From positions 241,721 to 305,720 of the forward strand of contig BGZK01000718.1 in the NCBI GenBank assembly GCA_005406025.1: 64,000 nt of DNA. The letters run 5' to 3'. The DNA is from Eumeta japonica. Taxonomy: Eukaryota; Arthropoda; Insecta; Lepidoptera; Psychidae. Made by a program: the position numbers and the translations under genes. Shown here piece by piece: positions 23,900 through 36,625 of the stretch (its first letter is position 1; each line of letters opens with the position of its first letter). Below the pieces are notes generated by a model that was given only the letters and a program-made list of their open reading frames with translations, was not told where the DNA came from and did not search any database.

Positions 23900-24650
23900 T
23901 GAAATAAGTTTTTTTTTCATAAAACAAACTAACACGCAAACGAACATACGAGCTTTTAGCGAAAAGTTAATGACTCGTGCCCATGGACACCCGAAAGTCC
24001 AAAGAGTCACAAATAGGTTACCGGCCTTTTAGGAAGGAATAGGCTGTTTACTTGAAACTCCCCTCCCTCCTTATCATAGCAGATTATTCCAAAATTCCAC
24101 GGTACGTGCCTGATAATTACGTATGACGCGTATGGTGGTAGAACACCATCTATAAAGGTGGACAGTTAATGATAGTGTTTCTGGCAGAAGGAATGATGAC
24201 AGAATAGGCCAGCACGAATAGGACTAAACAATTCTTCAGAACACTCCGATATATCCGATAAATATTACGCATATATCCAAGATCTTAACGAAACACCAAC
24301 GGGTCTAGCTGGCCGGATATTATAGGCTGTCCGACGATTCGAAACGCTTCGCGTTAGATGCGGTCCAGAAATTGATGTCAGTTTCAGAAATAGAGTTGGT
24401 ATTCTAAATATACTAAGGGAAACTATTTGTTTTAAAGATAGATACAAATTCCCCTGAGGTATTCACTCATTATAAGAATTTTGGGTAGACTGAGCTCGGC
24501 AGTTTTACAATGAAACAAAAAGGGCGCCTAACTGATGTGGCAACGGCGGGATTTGTTTAGTTTACCCACTTTCGTGGCATACTCTCGCACATTATTTTGC
24601 ATCGGGGAAGGCTGTTGACGTACGAGCAATATTTGTTTTACAGAAAAGAA
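23900..24650 (-). mobile_element. 3' end of a Jockey/CR1-group LINE
   Basis: On the minus strand, blocks of a reverse transcriptase C-terminal tail can be read across frames: RIVGQPI, then LDPL, YRIYRSV and the final AYSFL. These correspond to the 'R.V..P.L...LDPL..RR.VASL..FYR.Y.G.CS.EL....P.......TR' tail of this group. The non-coding tail then reads GGTGTCCATGGGCACGAG, AGCTCGTATGTTCGTTTGCG and ends in an A-run (plus-strand TTTTTTTTTC near 23,910). That tail is the lepidopteran LINE end I recall (GTCCATGGGCGACGG, then TGCTCGTTTGCC). The copy is 5'-truncated and full of stops. A related tail is at 41.55 kb. Confidence 0.7.
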
Positions 24651-26195
24651 CTATTTTAAATTTTTATATTTTTGAACTTAGGTATAGAGTAAAAGTTCCC
24701 TTAGCTGAAGGAATAATTTTAATTTCTCTTGTCAGTGTAATTACGTAAGCACTATGTTTGTTTGAAAAGATATTGATGCTTTGTATAAAACAGGTGACTG
24801 TTATGATATAAAAACGAAAATAAAAAACTCCCGAGTTTATACTGCCAAAAGTCAATAATTGTTTTAAAACCAAGCCATAGTACATATATTCTCTTTTAGA
24901 ATTCTTATTCAATTTATTTTATTTTTATAAATATCCCAATGTTCAGTGTAACCAATTTTTATACGCCATTAATGATTTTTTCATTAATTCATCAATTTAT
25001 TAAAATATAATCACTTTTACACACATAAAAATTGATGTTTTGGAAAATCATTACCGAAATGAATATAATTATTTAAACCGTTTGGCATATTATCGTTTCC
25101 TACCTGCATCTTTGTTATCCGCTCATAGTAGTACTTAATGTGATCATTTCGTCATAAAATTCAAACTTTAGGAAATGTATCGATTGTGTAATTCACCTTA
25201 AACAAACCCCTAACAGTTGGATGATATCTCTTAATCGTGGTCATAAAACTAAATTGGCAACTATTACCCATCAACAGATGGACGCATCCGTCTTAGAGAC
25301 GCTATGAGTAACATGGATTTTGATTGTAGTGAATCAGGTCCTAACATATTTAGGAACCAATTATTTCGTTCAAATTAACTGCCTCACGTAAAATGAAGAG
25401 AAACTCGTAATACGTGTTCTTGAAAACAGAAGAAAATATATAAAAAATAGGGATAACTTTGACAAAAAAAAAGAATGATGGAACTTATACATCGTATAGA
25501 TTTTTTGCAATAAAACGATAGCAAAAGTTAAGATTACGAATGAAATGAGATTAAGAAGTCGAGATCTGATAACAAAAAACTGTATGAAGTCATATGTGAT
25601 GCAACTAACAGAATCAAACTTAGAAAATCCTTCACGAAATCATTAACTTCATCTCGATATTCAAACTATTTAAAGCAATTTTTTAAAAATATTAGAATGT
25701 TTTAATTATTAATATCTTTCCATCCTCCGCCAATTTTTTTTCAGATCCTGTATCACATATTTTTAGGCGTATTAATATACAAAGGGTATATTAATATATT
25801 AAGGATATGTATGTATATTTAAAAAAATCGCATTTTGAAATACAAATTATTATTTTCAAAATGGAATAGTTGTAGCACGACGTGTACCTTAAAATCTATG
25901 CTATCTTTAAACTGGATTCTACTACGTCACTTACTTTTAAACTGGAGTTGCTTAAAATATTTACCACAAGTAAGTCTAATCAATTTTTGAAACCTTAAAT
26001 AAAGGTTCTATAGACCTACAGTGAGTAAACTAACAGCACCGCATCTCTTGCCTCTATAACAAAACATAATATTACTATTTAACCTGTATTATTAGTTTTT
26101 AAGAAGATTCATAAAAAAACAAAACATGTACTTAAATGTGACAAACAAACCTAACCATTTAAATATTAATTGGCATTGAATAAATTCAACATTTA
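24651..26195. other. AT-rich non-coding DNA
   Basis: No recognisable gene or repeat. Frames of up to 82 codons here have no domain. Confidence 0.6.
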
Positions 26196-26360
26196 CGTTG
26201 CTTCGCGAGACTTTTGGTAAACGAAATGCGCGTACGCTTCTTATATTGGTTACGTTCGCAATGAAGGCACAGGAAATCGGACATCAGAAGTTAAGGGAGG
26301 GGAGAACGGTAGCGACATCTCACAAGGCGCACCTGAACAAATTAGACAGGTCGGTTCATT
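26196..26360. other. Mixed-composition patch, unassigned
   Basis: GC-richer sequence (GTTGCTTCGCGAGACTTTTG, CGCGTACGC, GGAGGGGAGAACGGTAGCGA) in AT-rich DNA. No open frame. It may be a conserved non-coding element; this is inference. Confidence 0.25.
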
Positions 26361-27265
26361 CATAATTAATAAAAGTTACTTATTTTTCTGGTTATGTTTG
26401 TGGTTACTTTTGTTATGGTTATTGTACTTATAATGTGATACTCTGTAATGCGAAAAAATGGCGGGGTTCTGCTTATTTATTATACATACCGTTCGATACA
26501 GGTCAGGTTTAAATTTACAAACCATCCAATTTTATTCCTACTATAATTATAATTGTATCCTAATTTTACACTCTGTTCTCGAGAAATATAAATATTACAT
26601 TACTTGAATAAAATCTTTTGGAGGATAATAGAATTAATTAGAAAAAAAAAAAAAATTAGAAAATTAATTAAAGTTCTACTTATGAAAAAAAAGTTTTTAC
26701 ATAAATGACAGTTGAAATTATAGAGATTTCTCATCAATATGATCGATCTAAGTTACACATGTGAAAAAAAAGACAATAAAATGTTTCTTGCAAATTAATT
26801 TCTTTTTGTATTCCAGAATCGATGGAAAATAAATAACCTTTTCTTAAATTTTAATAAGATGAGAATCTAAAATCATTTTACGTAAAAAAATGATTTCATT
26901 TTTTATATCAAATATATTAAAGAAATTATTTTATACTTTCAATCACTGAAATACAATCACTGCATTTGGAATTATATCAATTTAACAATATTTGTAAATA
27001 CTCAATCCCAATGGTTCCGTAGCATGGTCAGTCATTATTGTATTCCTTAAGTTTATTATACAAAATTCAGCACAGAACGAAATTAGAGCTTATCTTTCTT
27101 ATTTTTCATGAGAGTTATTACAATTTAATTCTCAAGAATATTAATAATTACTACTAAAGTATCGATAACGTGCGATAAATTCACATTTGAATTAGTCGAT
27201 ATACTGAATATATAAACATACCGTAACTATGTAAATATTATTTTATTCGAGACCTCGATAGACAT
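26361..27265. other. AT-rich non-coding DNA
   Basis: Includes A homopolymers near 26,640-26,655 and 26,880. Nothing else is recognised. Confidence 0.6.
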
Positions 27266-27385
27266 CAACAAAAAGCGCATCACTAGTCGGAACTTTCCAT
27301 CACAGCCGCGTGCAATCAGAGATTACGGTAGGTCTGCGCCCGAGAAACAAGCGACCCTGCGAGTACTTCAATGAAAACTTTTAAA
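27266..27385. other. Mixed-composition patch, unassigned
   Basis: The patch contains CACAGCCGCGTGCAATCAG and GGTCTGCGCCCGAGAAACAA. It is isolated in AT-rich flanks and has no frame. A regulatory element is possible, but the sequence alone does not show it. Confidence 0.25.
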
Positions 27386-28580
27386 AAGTCATGTTTTATT
27401 TAAGTTTAGCTGGATTCATTGCGATCGCAACGATACTGAGAAACCATGGAAAACGCATTAGCAGACTTAAAAGTTGGATAATCTTAAATAATACTAAAGT
27501 ATAAAAGTGTAACGACAATAACCAATACGTTATTTTAGTAATACGTTGTGTACTAAAAGCCTTTCATTGGATCATCATAAGTGTCAGAATTTAGAATGTA
27601 TTTTTTTTAAAAGCAAGAATCATGCGAATTACTGATTTAAATATTCTTCGCGGAAAAACGCCTGAAGTTTGTTTTTGTTGTCAATAGAAGTTTGTTCAGC
27701 ACAAAAATTGACAAACGCGAAAAAATATCAAGACCGACATATTTTGTTAGAAATAATAAATTGCTTGTTCATTTTCACTTCATAGTCAAATTATCATTCT
27801 TATTGAGGATTTTACATTAGTTTTAGATCTTTATGATTAGAAAGAAAATTAGATTGTTCGATGAACATCTTCTAGTTAAGTGGATCAGTTTTCCTAAGCG
27901 CAGTAATTTTAAAATTACAACACTGTAAAGCTGAGCATTTCAGAAAGGTGCTTGATGATATTAAATGATCAAGTAAACTTTTATTGATATTTTAACAACT
28001 TTTTCGAAAGACAATTTGCTTTAATCGGCTAAGCTCCACTCTTTTTTCCGCGGTAAATTGGAGCGGTGTACAGCTAGTCAATTTTACTACAAATAAATAA
28101 ATTCTCTATAGCTCGACTTGTACTGGGCAATTTTAGATGACAATATTTCATTAATTAATAGTTGAGTGAAAGTATTGAAATGTTTATCCGTGGCATGACG
28201 TTTTGTTATGCTACTTCAAATCCATATCTTGTTTCAGACGAAAGAAACTCAATAATTCGTGTTGACGCTGGTGGTACCTAATGAACCAGAGGTTGTTAGC
28301 AACTATTGTCACTAACCCGGCGACAATATCTGGAACTAAACACTTTATGTAACCTCCAAGGCACGGAGGAAGAAATTCAATCTAAGTTGAAATTTAAGTT
28401 AGGTCACTCATGACCAGGTACTGAATCTGTTACTTTCTGGGCCATAAAACAAAGCGTTGAGGCCTCTTTCAATGTTATCTACATGGATACATATTGCATA
28501 ATTTATAAAAATTACAGAAAGTTATGATAATGAAAATAAGTACAAAAAGTTCCTTTGCTTAATCAAAATAGAATCATTAA
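27386..28580. other. AT-rich non-coding DNA
   Basis: No gene recognised. There is a 16-bp perfect palindrome GTAATTTTAAAATTAC at 27,903-27,918, plausible by chance in this composition. Confidence 0.55.
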
Positions 28581-28915
28581 TTATAATATAAACTAGCATA
28601 TGCGAAGAACGATCCTTTTTGTTTCTAAGGAACAAACTGGACGGGTCAAAAGCTTAGTGAACTTGCGACACAAAATGTACATTACCCGAGAGCGCCACCG
28701 GACTAATAACGGCAATTTGTGGAAGTTGGGCCTCCGGTCGGTTTTATTGCTACCTTCATTTTGATGCCCGAATAGCATTCCACTTTGTGCTTTCATGTGC
28801 AGTTCCAACTTTGCTCCCACTATTCCAACTCGATTTCGATTTCTTATAGAACTAAATAGTGTTCGTAAATTTCCTTTTCGACTATCTAATGTTCTCACGT
28901 TTCTTTTCTTGTTAG
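28581..28915 (-). other. GC-richer patch with a 101-codon frame, unassigned
   Basis: The minus-strand frame 28,898-28,593 begins MRTLDSRKGNLRTLFSSIRN and is rich in Arg, Lys and Ser. I recognise no domain. No convincing splice donor or acceptor pair or start context is visible, and base composition is only moderately raised. I treat it as a compositional patch, possibly old repeat or conserved non-coding DNA, not as a gene. Confidence 0.2.
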
Positions 28916-29320
28916 TGTAGTATTAAATAAACACGAAAATATAGTACATTAAGTGGATAAAAAATATGATTCTTTACTTTTTCAGAAATAATAAACTGGT
29001 TAATGCTATATTAAAATAAATTGAAGCTACAATGTTGAATCAGTTAGTTTCTAGTAATTATATATTAACAGAATACGAGTATTAGTCTTTGTATTTGTAT
29101 CTGTATGTTGTACTCGTAACCGGTATATGTTTATATTACTCGGTTATAACTACTTGCCTGAGATTTTACTGGACTGCGAAAATCTCGTCTATGGGCCACT
29201 TTTTTTCATTTCCTTTCGTAAACTTAATTTAAGTTTAAATTAACGACTTTTCAGTATACAATAATTAAACATTGCATTGCGAACTAATTAGGTCATTCGA
29301 TTTCCTATCTATGTTTTGTC
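28916..29320. other. AT-rich non-coding DNA
   Basis: Nothing recognised. Confidence 0.6.
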
Positions 29321-29745
29321 ATTTCAGCCATTGAATGTCCACTGCTAGACATAAGTTTTCCTCTTAGTTTGTCGCAACCTACGGTCTTAGGCCACCGGTA
29401 ATCAACGTTGGCCCATGACCTTGACCAGATCATCAGTGCACCTATAGGAGGCCGTTACACGATGCAATCTCCAATTCGTGGTCACCACTCGAGTACCACC
29501 TTTTTTTTTCCAGTAATTATCAGTTCTACTAGCTATATGCCCTGAACGTGCTAATTCAACTTACTGATACCGTGAGGTATTCCAGTCATTCTAGTTCTTA
29601 TGCAAATTTCCTTGTATCAAATTTTATCACGCAAAGAAACCCTGATCGTGGGTTCATCCACCGCTGTTGAATAAGTCTTGGCTTATTTATGAAATTAACA
29701 GTTGGGAAACACGGTATATTATGATCGGCTATTCGCGCTGTTAAA
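29321..29745 (-). mobile_element. RTE-type LINE fragment, second lineage, antisense
   Basis: The plus-strand text CCATTGAATGTCCACTGCTA, then CGGTCTTAGGCCACCGG, ACCAGATCATCAGTGCACC, TAGGAGGCCGTTACACGATG, GTGGTCACCACTCGAGTACC and TCATTCTAGTTCTTATGC is a diverged reverse complement of a lepidopteran RTE ORF2 C-terminus. The family encodes '..RIRN..IR.RT.VTDI...I..LKW.WAGH..R..D.RW...VLEWRPR...R..GRPP.RW.DD', ending in QQWTS.G. Stops and small indels are frequent. A sense copy of the same protein end is at 52.03-52.32 kb. Confidence 0.75.
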
Positions 29746-32440
29746 AGACTATCATCTTTTGGCACTGAGGTGTAATGAATTTTAAAATACCGCTTAATTT
29801 TTCAAACGCCGTCCAGCGGAATTGATTTCTTTATATAATCTCTTTGCACATCTTTTCAAACGTATCTCAGGGCCGTAGTTGTCATGCTACGGGGGCGAAT
29901 ATTTAAAAAAAAAATCATGTCTATTAAGGTATCCATAAGCCGACATGTAAGTCAAGCACTACAACTTCATATTTTGGTTTTGTGTCATTAATTTTAAAGT
30001 ATCAATGTGACTTCAGGAGTGGTGTCGTGTCCTTAAGAACAATGACCTGATTTTATGGACGGTGTCCATAAACATGTTGCTTTCATTGTCTACAATTGAG
30101 CATTCATCTAGGCATTCGAACCAAATTTGAACTTCAAGCTGGCAGTTATTGGACTAATTGTGTACTTCATCATTAAGATCTGTCTAACTTTAAATAATAT
30201 TGTATTTCGTGCCATGTCGCGGTCATTGTCGGTTATTTCTTTTTTGATCACCGAGTCATCATTGACGGTAGGTTGCACATAAAGTAAAAATATAATTCGT
30301 AAAAGTAATCCCTCACATTTGGCAAATAATTATGAATAATCTATTAAATCTTACGAATTACGTTTTCGCTTTTAGCGCAACTCATCGTGAATATTTTTAC
30401 CGCTTAGTTGTTATTTAATATATATATATATATATTCCTCGAATCACCTGGGTTATATAAGTTCATTTCCTATAAGCCCACGTCCTGAGTAAGAGGATTA
30501 TTCTCACTTTTCCAAGAAATGACTAGTCGCTACCTCTTATAGGTTTGTAGATTACAATAATTACAATAATACAAAGATTAAAAAATTACTTTTTTTGCTT
30601 CCCGTTAACTGCTCTTTAATTTAACTAACATCTGTTACACCGATTTCTATACTCAAAATTAAGAACACAATGTTTTTCATCTTTAAATTACTTTGTCCTA
30701 ATCTGTATGTCTATTAAAAATGTTGTTACTTTTAACAAATATATCCCCTATACTTCAAATATTATTTATTTTTTAAAACAGACAAGGTATTTAAATTTTT
30801 GATTCAATGTTTTGCCGACTACTTTTTATTTATGCAAAAGAATAGAATACCTTTTCTTGATACATTTGTAGATATATTATTTGTCAATGATTATTATTAA
30901 ACAAATATTTAATTACTTGTAATCAATTATTCATTTACGATTTGATAATCATTTGTTTTACAATAATTTTCTTAAATCTCCATGTAAAAATTAACTTATA
31001 ATTCGCTTTAAACTGGTGTTTAATATCGACAAGTTTTATTCAATAGCTCTTCACGAAAAATTCTGCACTCAATGTCTTGTTATGAACAAAATACTAAGAA
31101 AAGCATATCGATTTCACTTCTAAATAGAATCGAACTTATTCAATCGACTTTCCAAAGTATCACGTCTTTCTTCTAACCCGACACACAAGTTAAATTTAAT
31201 CTAATGTTTATATGTCGCTTTATATTATGCATTAAAAGTCACGTATAGGGACACATAACAAAACAAAATCTTAGATACTGTTACAAAAATATTTGATATA
31301 GTTATGAATTGGGAAAAAAAATTCTTACTATATTAATAATTTGTTATAATTATATTAATAATTTACCGCATCACATGAATTTTCTGATTCATAAAATGGA
31401 TCTGGCTTCAAAATATTTTTATGTTCTAAGTAGTTTTTTTCTCTACCCGGATAGACATAAAATGTTATTTCCTTAATTGTTTATGTTGTTTGGTTTTTCT
31501 GTCAGGTCCATTCTATTATTTATAACAAATAAATTTTCGAAATTTTCGACATTATTTAAATGTTTTATTTTAATTAACAATAAACCAAATTAGGAATATT
31601 AGCTTAATTATTATACTTTTGTTGGTTATATGTATTTCTTCATTAAATCTTGTTTGTAACATACGAATGTTATTACACGAATTTTATATTATATAGAACC
31701 TGTGGGTGCACTAACAAGATAGTACTAACATCCACTAATTTAGTGTTTTCAAATTCAATTGCTTCATTTACAAGAATTAATATAACATATGAAGTACTAA
31801 TTACCACGCACAGCGTATCTTTAGTGGACATCGAGTCGAAAATCAAATATTTTTTTAACTAATAGGTTACTTACTGACTAAATTTTAAATGCAATTTTAT
31901 TTAATAATTTTAAAAGGTAATCAATGTGGTATTTCAGATTATCTACCTTAATGGAAAATTTGATTACAATCCGAAAAAATGGACAATTTCATTATATGGT
32001 TATATCGATATGCCTATAACTAAAAATCCGTGATCGATCCTTTTCAACTGCACTTTGATAATTAATATCAATATTCAATTCCCGTCTGCGCGTACACTTT
32101 TATAAAACGTAAAATAATTTTACACGAGCGCCACTATCAGGTTTACACTTTACCGAAGCTTGACCTGAAAATAATTCATGATTTCATTAATTCAACAGGC
32201 ACTCGCCGTGGAGGGCGCAATAACGCTGAAAGTAATCATTTTAAGTGTTTTATGGGACGGTTGAGCTCGGGGCCGATATTGAAACTAATATTTGATTATC
32301 CACTGCGTGTTTTACCCTCGGAGTTTAAGGGCGAAACCGGCTTTGTATGGCTCAAATCATAATCCACTTGCTGAAACGGCATCAGGTATTCATCTGTTAG
32401 AATTCGTTTGTCTATATTTCTAACAGAAAGTGCATTAACC
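29746..32440. other. AT-rich non-coding DNA
   Basis: No gene recognised. A (TA)n tract lies at about 30,418-30,436. At 31,327-31,362 the string TATTAATAATTT is duplicated with a short spacer. The 70-codon frame at 31,650-31,862 lacks any domain. Confidence 0.6.
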
Positions 32441-33060
32441 TTAAATCGAGATTGACTAATCTGTCTGTCTGTTAGCACTTCACGCTTAAACCGCTGAACC
32501 GATTTAAATGAAATTAGGTATAGAGATAGTTTGAGCCCCGGGAAAGAACATAACCCACTTATTGTTTGTCTATCTGTTCGTATGTGTGTTTTTTCGTAGC
32601 TCAACAATAGTTCAATTAATTTAAATGTATTAATACAGTACAATATTCAATGATATATAAGCTAGATGCGAAAGTGTCTTTGTCTGTCTGTCTATCTGTT
32701 ACCTTTTCACCCTTAAACCACTGTGTTAATTTGGATTAAATGTAGTATACAAATAGTTTAACTCAAGGGTACGGACATAAGCTACTTTTTGTTTGTTTGT
32801 CTGTCTGTTAGTTAGTATTTTTTCACTGCTCAATAATAGTTAAATTGATTTTAATAAACTTTAGACTATACTAAAATAGCATACCATAATTTCATATTTA
32901 GGTCACTGTTTGTTTATCTTTCTATCTGTTTCTCAACAATGACAACCAATTTTAATGAAACTTAGGAAAACGGATAGAATCCATTTTTACATAATTTATA
33001 GGTTAATGTTTCTATATTTGTACGTTTATCTGTATGACTCCTTCCTACAACTAGAAAATT
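32441..33060 (+). repeat. Tandemly duplicated RTE-tail-like repeat, about 226-bp period
   Basis: Unit 1 contains CTGTCTGTCTGTTAGCACTT, CTTAAACCGCTGAACCG, GGTATAGAGATAGTTTGAG and AGCTCAACAATAGTTCAATT. Unit 2 repeats this as CTGTCTGTCTATCTGTTACC, CTTAAACCACTGTGTTAAT, AGTATACAAATAGTTTAACT and GCTCAATAATAGTTAAATTG, offset by about 225-228 bp. A partial third unit follows from about 32,905. The motif 'AAACC.CTGAACCGATTT..ATGAAATT.GGTATAGAGATAG' is the 3' region I recall from RTE-type repeats of Lepidoptera. A 115-codon minus-strand frame across unit 1 is not a gene. Confidence 0.7.
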
Positions 33061-33885
33061 TAAAAGTCAATAATTTTATGTTATTTTATCAACCATGCTT
33101 ATTGTTTGCTTTGTATTGAGAAGAAGCGATATTAAAGTAGGCGATGAGAATTGACAGCGAAACGAGAGAGTAAGATATGATGTGAGACGGTGAAGTACAA
33201 TGAAAGCGAAAATAAGAGAGACTGTCAACGATCTTACTGTAATTATATTGTTAATGATAATGATTTAATAATAATAAAGTCATAAATTATCGTAAACTCT
33301 AATGAACTATATGGCTCTTACACTATACCTCTTTCAGTATTATGTCCTGTTATTAAAGTATTGCAAATCTGATAGTTCGTGTTGATATTTTGTTATTTGT
33401 AACACTATGACGCTTATACATCTGGACGGATTTAAATTAAATTTAGCACAAAAATGTAATATTTTCTGGATGTCTATTACAATATTAATGTATAATATTC
33501 ATGTTGCGATAAGAAAACGTTACTTTTTATTTTCTGATTTATACGCATGATATTTTCAAATCTCCCACTAATACGTTTTACATGTTATACGTTGCAAGCA
33601 TAAACACATTTATATTAAATTAAATAACAACCCAAAACCAATTATACGATTGGAATATTCGTTATTTTATAGACAGAAACACAGATTAGTGAGCCGCAAA
33701 AGAAATTGAAAAAAAAAACTGTTTTATGAACCAAAAATATTTTACAGGAAAAAGATGCACATGAAAAGAGGCAAGACAATATTTGTAGTTACTATTTAAT
33801 TTCATTCAATGCGTAAATTAATGCCAATAGATCGTTAAGAAATTTCGCCTACATCTCTTGGCATGGAAAGGAACTCTGAATAGTA
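33061..33885. other. AT-rich non-coding DNA with a purine-rich stretch
   Basis: 33,120-33,225 is rich in GA (GCGAAACGAGAGAGTAAG, GAAAGCGAAAATAAGAGAGA). Nothing else is recognised. Confidence 0.55.
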
Positions 33886-33985
33886 CGAGATCAAAATGTA
33901 GAGCAGAATCGTAACCGGTAGCGATAACAGGAGCGGGATTGGAATCGAGGTTTAGTTCCACGATCGAAATAGGAATTGATTGATA
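33886..33985. repeat. Purine-biased low-complexity patch
   Basis: The units AATCGTAACCGG, TAGCGATAACAGG, AGCGGGATTGGAATCGAGG and ACGATCGAAATAGGAATTGA look like a decayed short-period repeat. A similar patch is at 36,630-36,860. Confidence 0.4.
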
Positions 33986-34539
33986 GATACAAAAATGAAG
34001 GAAAACTCATTTTTATGTACTGTACTGCACTATCTATTAGGTAGTTTGTTTGAAACTAATTCAAATCACGGAAGAAAAATCAACCATTGTTATATTTATA
34101 TTTGTAGGAAGTGAAATATTATACAAATGCATGTAAATCAACAAGATTATGTACAGAACTTAAAATGTTTCATACTAAAATTCGAATATTACTTCGCCAA
34201 TGTTAAAAATGGTTATACAAAATATATCCTTTTGAAGATGTTATTCTATAGAGAGAATTTAAAAATTAAGAAATAAATTTTATTTGCAATTATTTCTACG
34301 ACTTCAATTGGAATAAAAGATTTAGTTTTCGATTTTGCCTAGTGAGATAAATGATAAATTATGTAATTTCAAATAAAAAAATTTGCATTTTTCAATTCTG
34401 GACATTAATTTAGGCCTTGACCAATATAAGATATATTGGAAGATTTATGACTCAAACGACTTTTGTAGAATAAAGCTCTACAAACGAATCAAACATGGTG
34501 AGGTCCAATAATTATCACGCTTCACACGCAACTAAATCT
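33986..34539. other. AT-rich non-coding DNA
   Basis: Nothing recognised. Confidence 0.6.
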
Positions 34540-35310
34540 GGTCCAACGCATTATGTCGGGCGGGTTCGCTCTCCTGTTACGTTTCCGGGCCGCTAGGCCG
34601 CTTTCGTCTTCTGAGAACGTACGGCGGCCGCGCACGACACCGTCGCTTGTACGTCCGTCACTCGACACGTACAATCGGACAGACGCCACAATCAAGCAAC
34701 CGGTCGTGTATTGGCAACCTTCGGGTTACTATCATAATCATTGCAACGGCGATCGGGAAAAGGATTTCAGACGTTACCGGACGAGACACAACAACGCGTC
34801 CAGCCGAGAGCTGGAAAGGACGATCCTGAGTTTTCAGGGCGAAGGGACGTCCCCCGCGTTGCGTAATCACGGTTACGGCGTCATGCATCATCACAAACGT
34901 CTGGTAGGACGCGAGAGAAGAATTCGCCGACGGGATAATTGACGTCGCCGTCGTGCAAAGCGAACGGTATTCCGAACGTAATTGATAGCAAACATGTCCC
35001 TTTCGTAAATACAGACGTTGTTTATTTTCGACATATTCATAGGTAAAACAAACACGCAGTCGATTTCCCGCCGGGCCGCAGTGAATACAAAACAGTTTAT
35101 TAAGCAAAACGGAACGCGTTTATGTTACGTTATTTTCTTTATTTCAGAATCCACACGTGTCTGATGCCGCTTTATTTTTCCTTGTCGCCCGTCCGCCGTT
35201 GCGTTCAGCAATCGATACAAGAGCGACGCACCTCCGGTCCCCGCCGGAAGTGGTGGTGAATTTGCGAAACCCCAAATGGATGGCTTAAGTTTGCATGTGG
35301 CGTGTGTTTC
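34540..35310. promoter_or_regulatory. CpG-rich island with overlapping frames on both strands
   Basis: This is the strongest CpG-rich patch in the window (CGGGCCGCTAGGCCGC, ACGGCGGCCGCGCACGACAC, GTCGCCCGTCCGCCGTTGCG, GGTCCCCGCCGGAAGTGG). It holds a 129-codon plus frame (34,553-34,942), a 60-codon plus frame inside it, and a 149-codon minus frame (35,107-34,658). Neither long protein has a domain I know. Arg-rich translation on both strands is what a CpG-rich non-coding patch gives by chance. A donor-like CTGTAGGTAAGTTC follows at about 35,404-35,417. A promoter or untranslated first exon is plausible; a short gene is not excluded. Confidence 0.35.
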
Positions 35311-36175
35311 TTATAAATCTACAAAATAAAGCGATAGAGCACGCGTAAGAAGTCTGTATTGTCGATAAATCATAATAATATCATAGTGTGATAACTCTAC
35401 TGCCTGTAGGTAAGTTCATAACATAAGCTCGTCCGTCATAAGAGTACTGTTTCAAAAGAGTCTTATAGTCAGGAGTCCATATCACTTGACAGTCAGTTTA
35501 TGATAGTTACAGAAACCGTGTCTATCTACAAAATATGGTCTATCTTTTGTTACCAGCTGCAATATCACTAAAGTGTTTATATTGTCAACTATTTGTATTA
35601 AATTTTTCATTTCGCGAATAATCTAAAAATGGCCACTTGCGATGTACTTGAACGGGTTTAACAATAATATTAATAATAAAAATGAGAGTAATTACCCAGC
35701 CCATATTTTTTAATATTAGGTGTAGAATAAAAAAATATATAATGTATGCCTTTAAGAAAGGTAGACAAAAATTATTCAGAAAAACAAAATTTAATTAACA
35801 ACATTCAAGTAAAAAAATTTGCTCAGTCCCTCAAAGAAAAGCGTTTCTCTTCATTCTAAGTCCTTTATCATTCTTTGTTTACAGGAAGCTTCCTGCACTT
35901 GGATGCACTTAACACGTTATTACCGAAGTCCCGCAGTAAACTTGGTGTAGCTCAAGAACGCTATAACAATTTATGATCTCACACTTAACTACGATTTAAA
36001 GACAGAATTATTTTGTAAAATGCATCCATTGACACAGACAGGTGAAACGAATACAAAAGCATCTTTAATAGACATGAAAATTTAACAATTAAATTATAAC
36101 CATACCTAGACAGCTAGATTAAATGGATTCAGCTATCTTTTGTGTACACAGTTAGCATGGACGTAAGAAAGAGAA
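35311..36175. other. Non-coding DNA
   Basis: AT-rich. It contains a consensus plus-strand donor (GTAAGTTC at 35,410) but no recognisable exon. Confidence 0.5.
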
Positions 36176-36420
36176 CATAGAGTCGTATAATAATGACTTA
36201 TTCCCAAAGTAAGTCAGGTCGCCGTACGCGCGGGCCGGCACGCACGCGCACGCTCCGTGAGCCTGCCGACCGACCGCCGTCACCCCCGGATGAAGTCGTT
36301 GACGTCGCGTCAAAGAAATATTAAACGACGGCGTCGTGTGCAGTGAAAAATCGTCGCAATAATCGTGTTCCCGTGAAATATCCATGGGATCGCTTTTCGT
36401 AGCTAAGGGAGAAATAGATA
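36176..36420. promoter_or_regulatory. CpG-rich patch, possible promoter or first exon
   Basis: The patch includes CGCGCGGGCCGGCACGCACG, GCCGACCGACCGCCGTCACC, GACGTCGCGTC and TGTGCAGTGAAAAATCGTCG. The GCAGTG core resembles an insect initiator, and AAAGTAAGTCAG at 36,196-36,207 is a donor-like plus-strand site. The 77-codon minus frame (36,385-36,152) has no domain. The promoter reading is inference. Confidence 0.3.
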
Positions 36421-36625
36421 CGTATAGGTTTTCGTTTTTTAACTAAAATGAATGACGTTTATTTTATTTGTAAAAAAATAAAATCGCGACCAATACTATT
36501 TAATATTAATTTTCTAATTTATTTTGTATTAATTTTACAATCATCCTAAGGAATCCTAGTTTCATACTATTATCTTATTAATTTGGGTATCCCTAACTGT
36601 TTTGATTCCAATATTTGCCTGCTTT
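36421..36625. other. AT-rich non-coding DNA
   Basis: Nothing recognised. Confidence 0.55.

Noticed and set aside
30418..30436. TATATATA tract considered as a TATA-type promoter
   Set aside because: It is a plain (TA)n microsatellite with no initiator or exon nearby.
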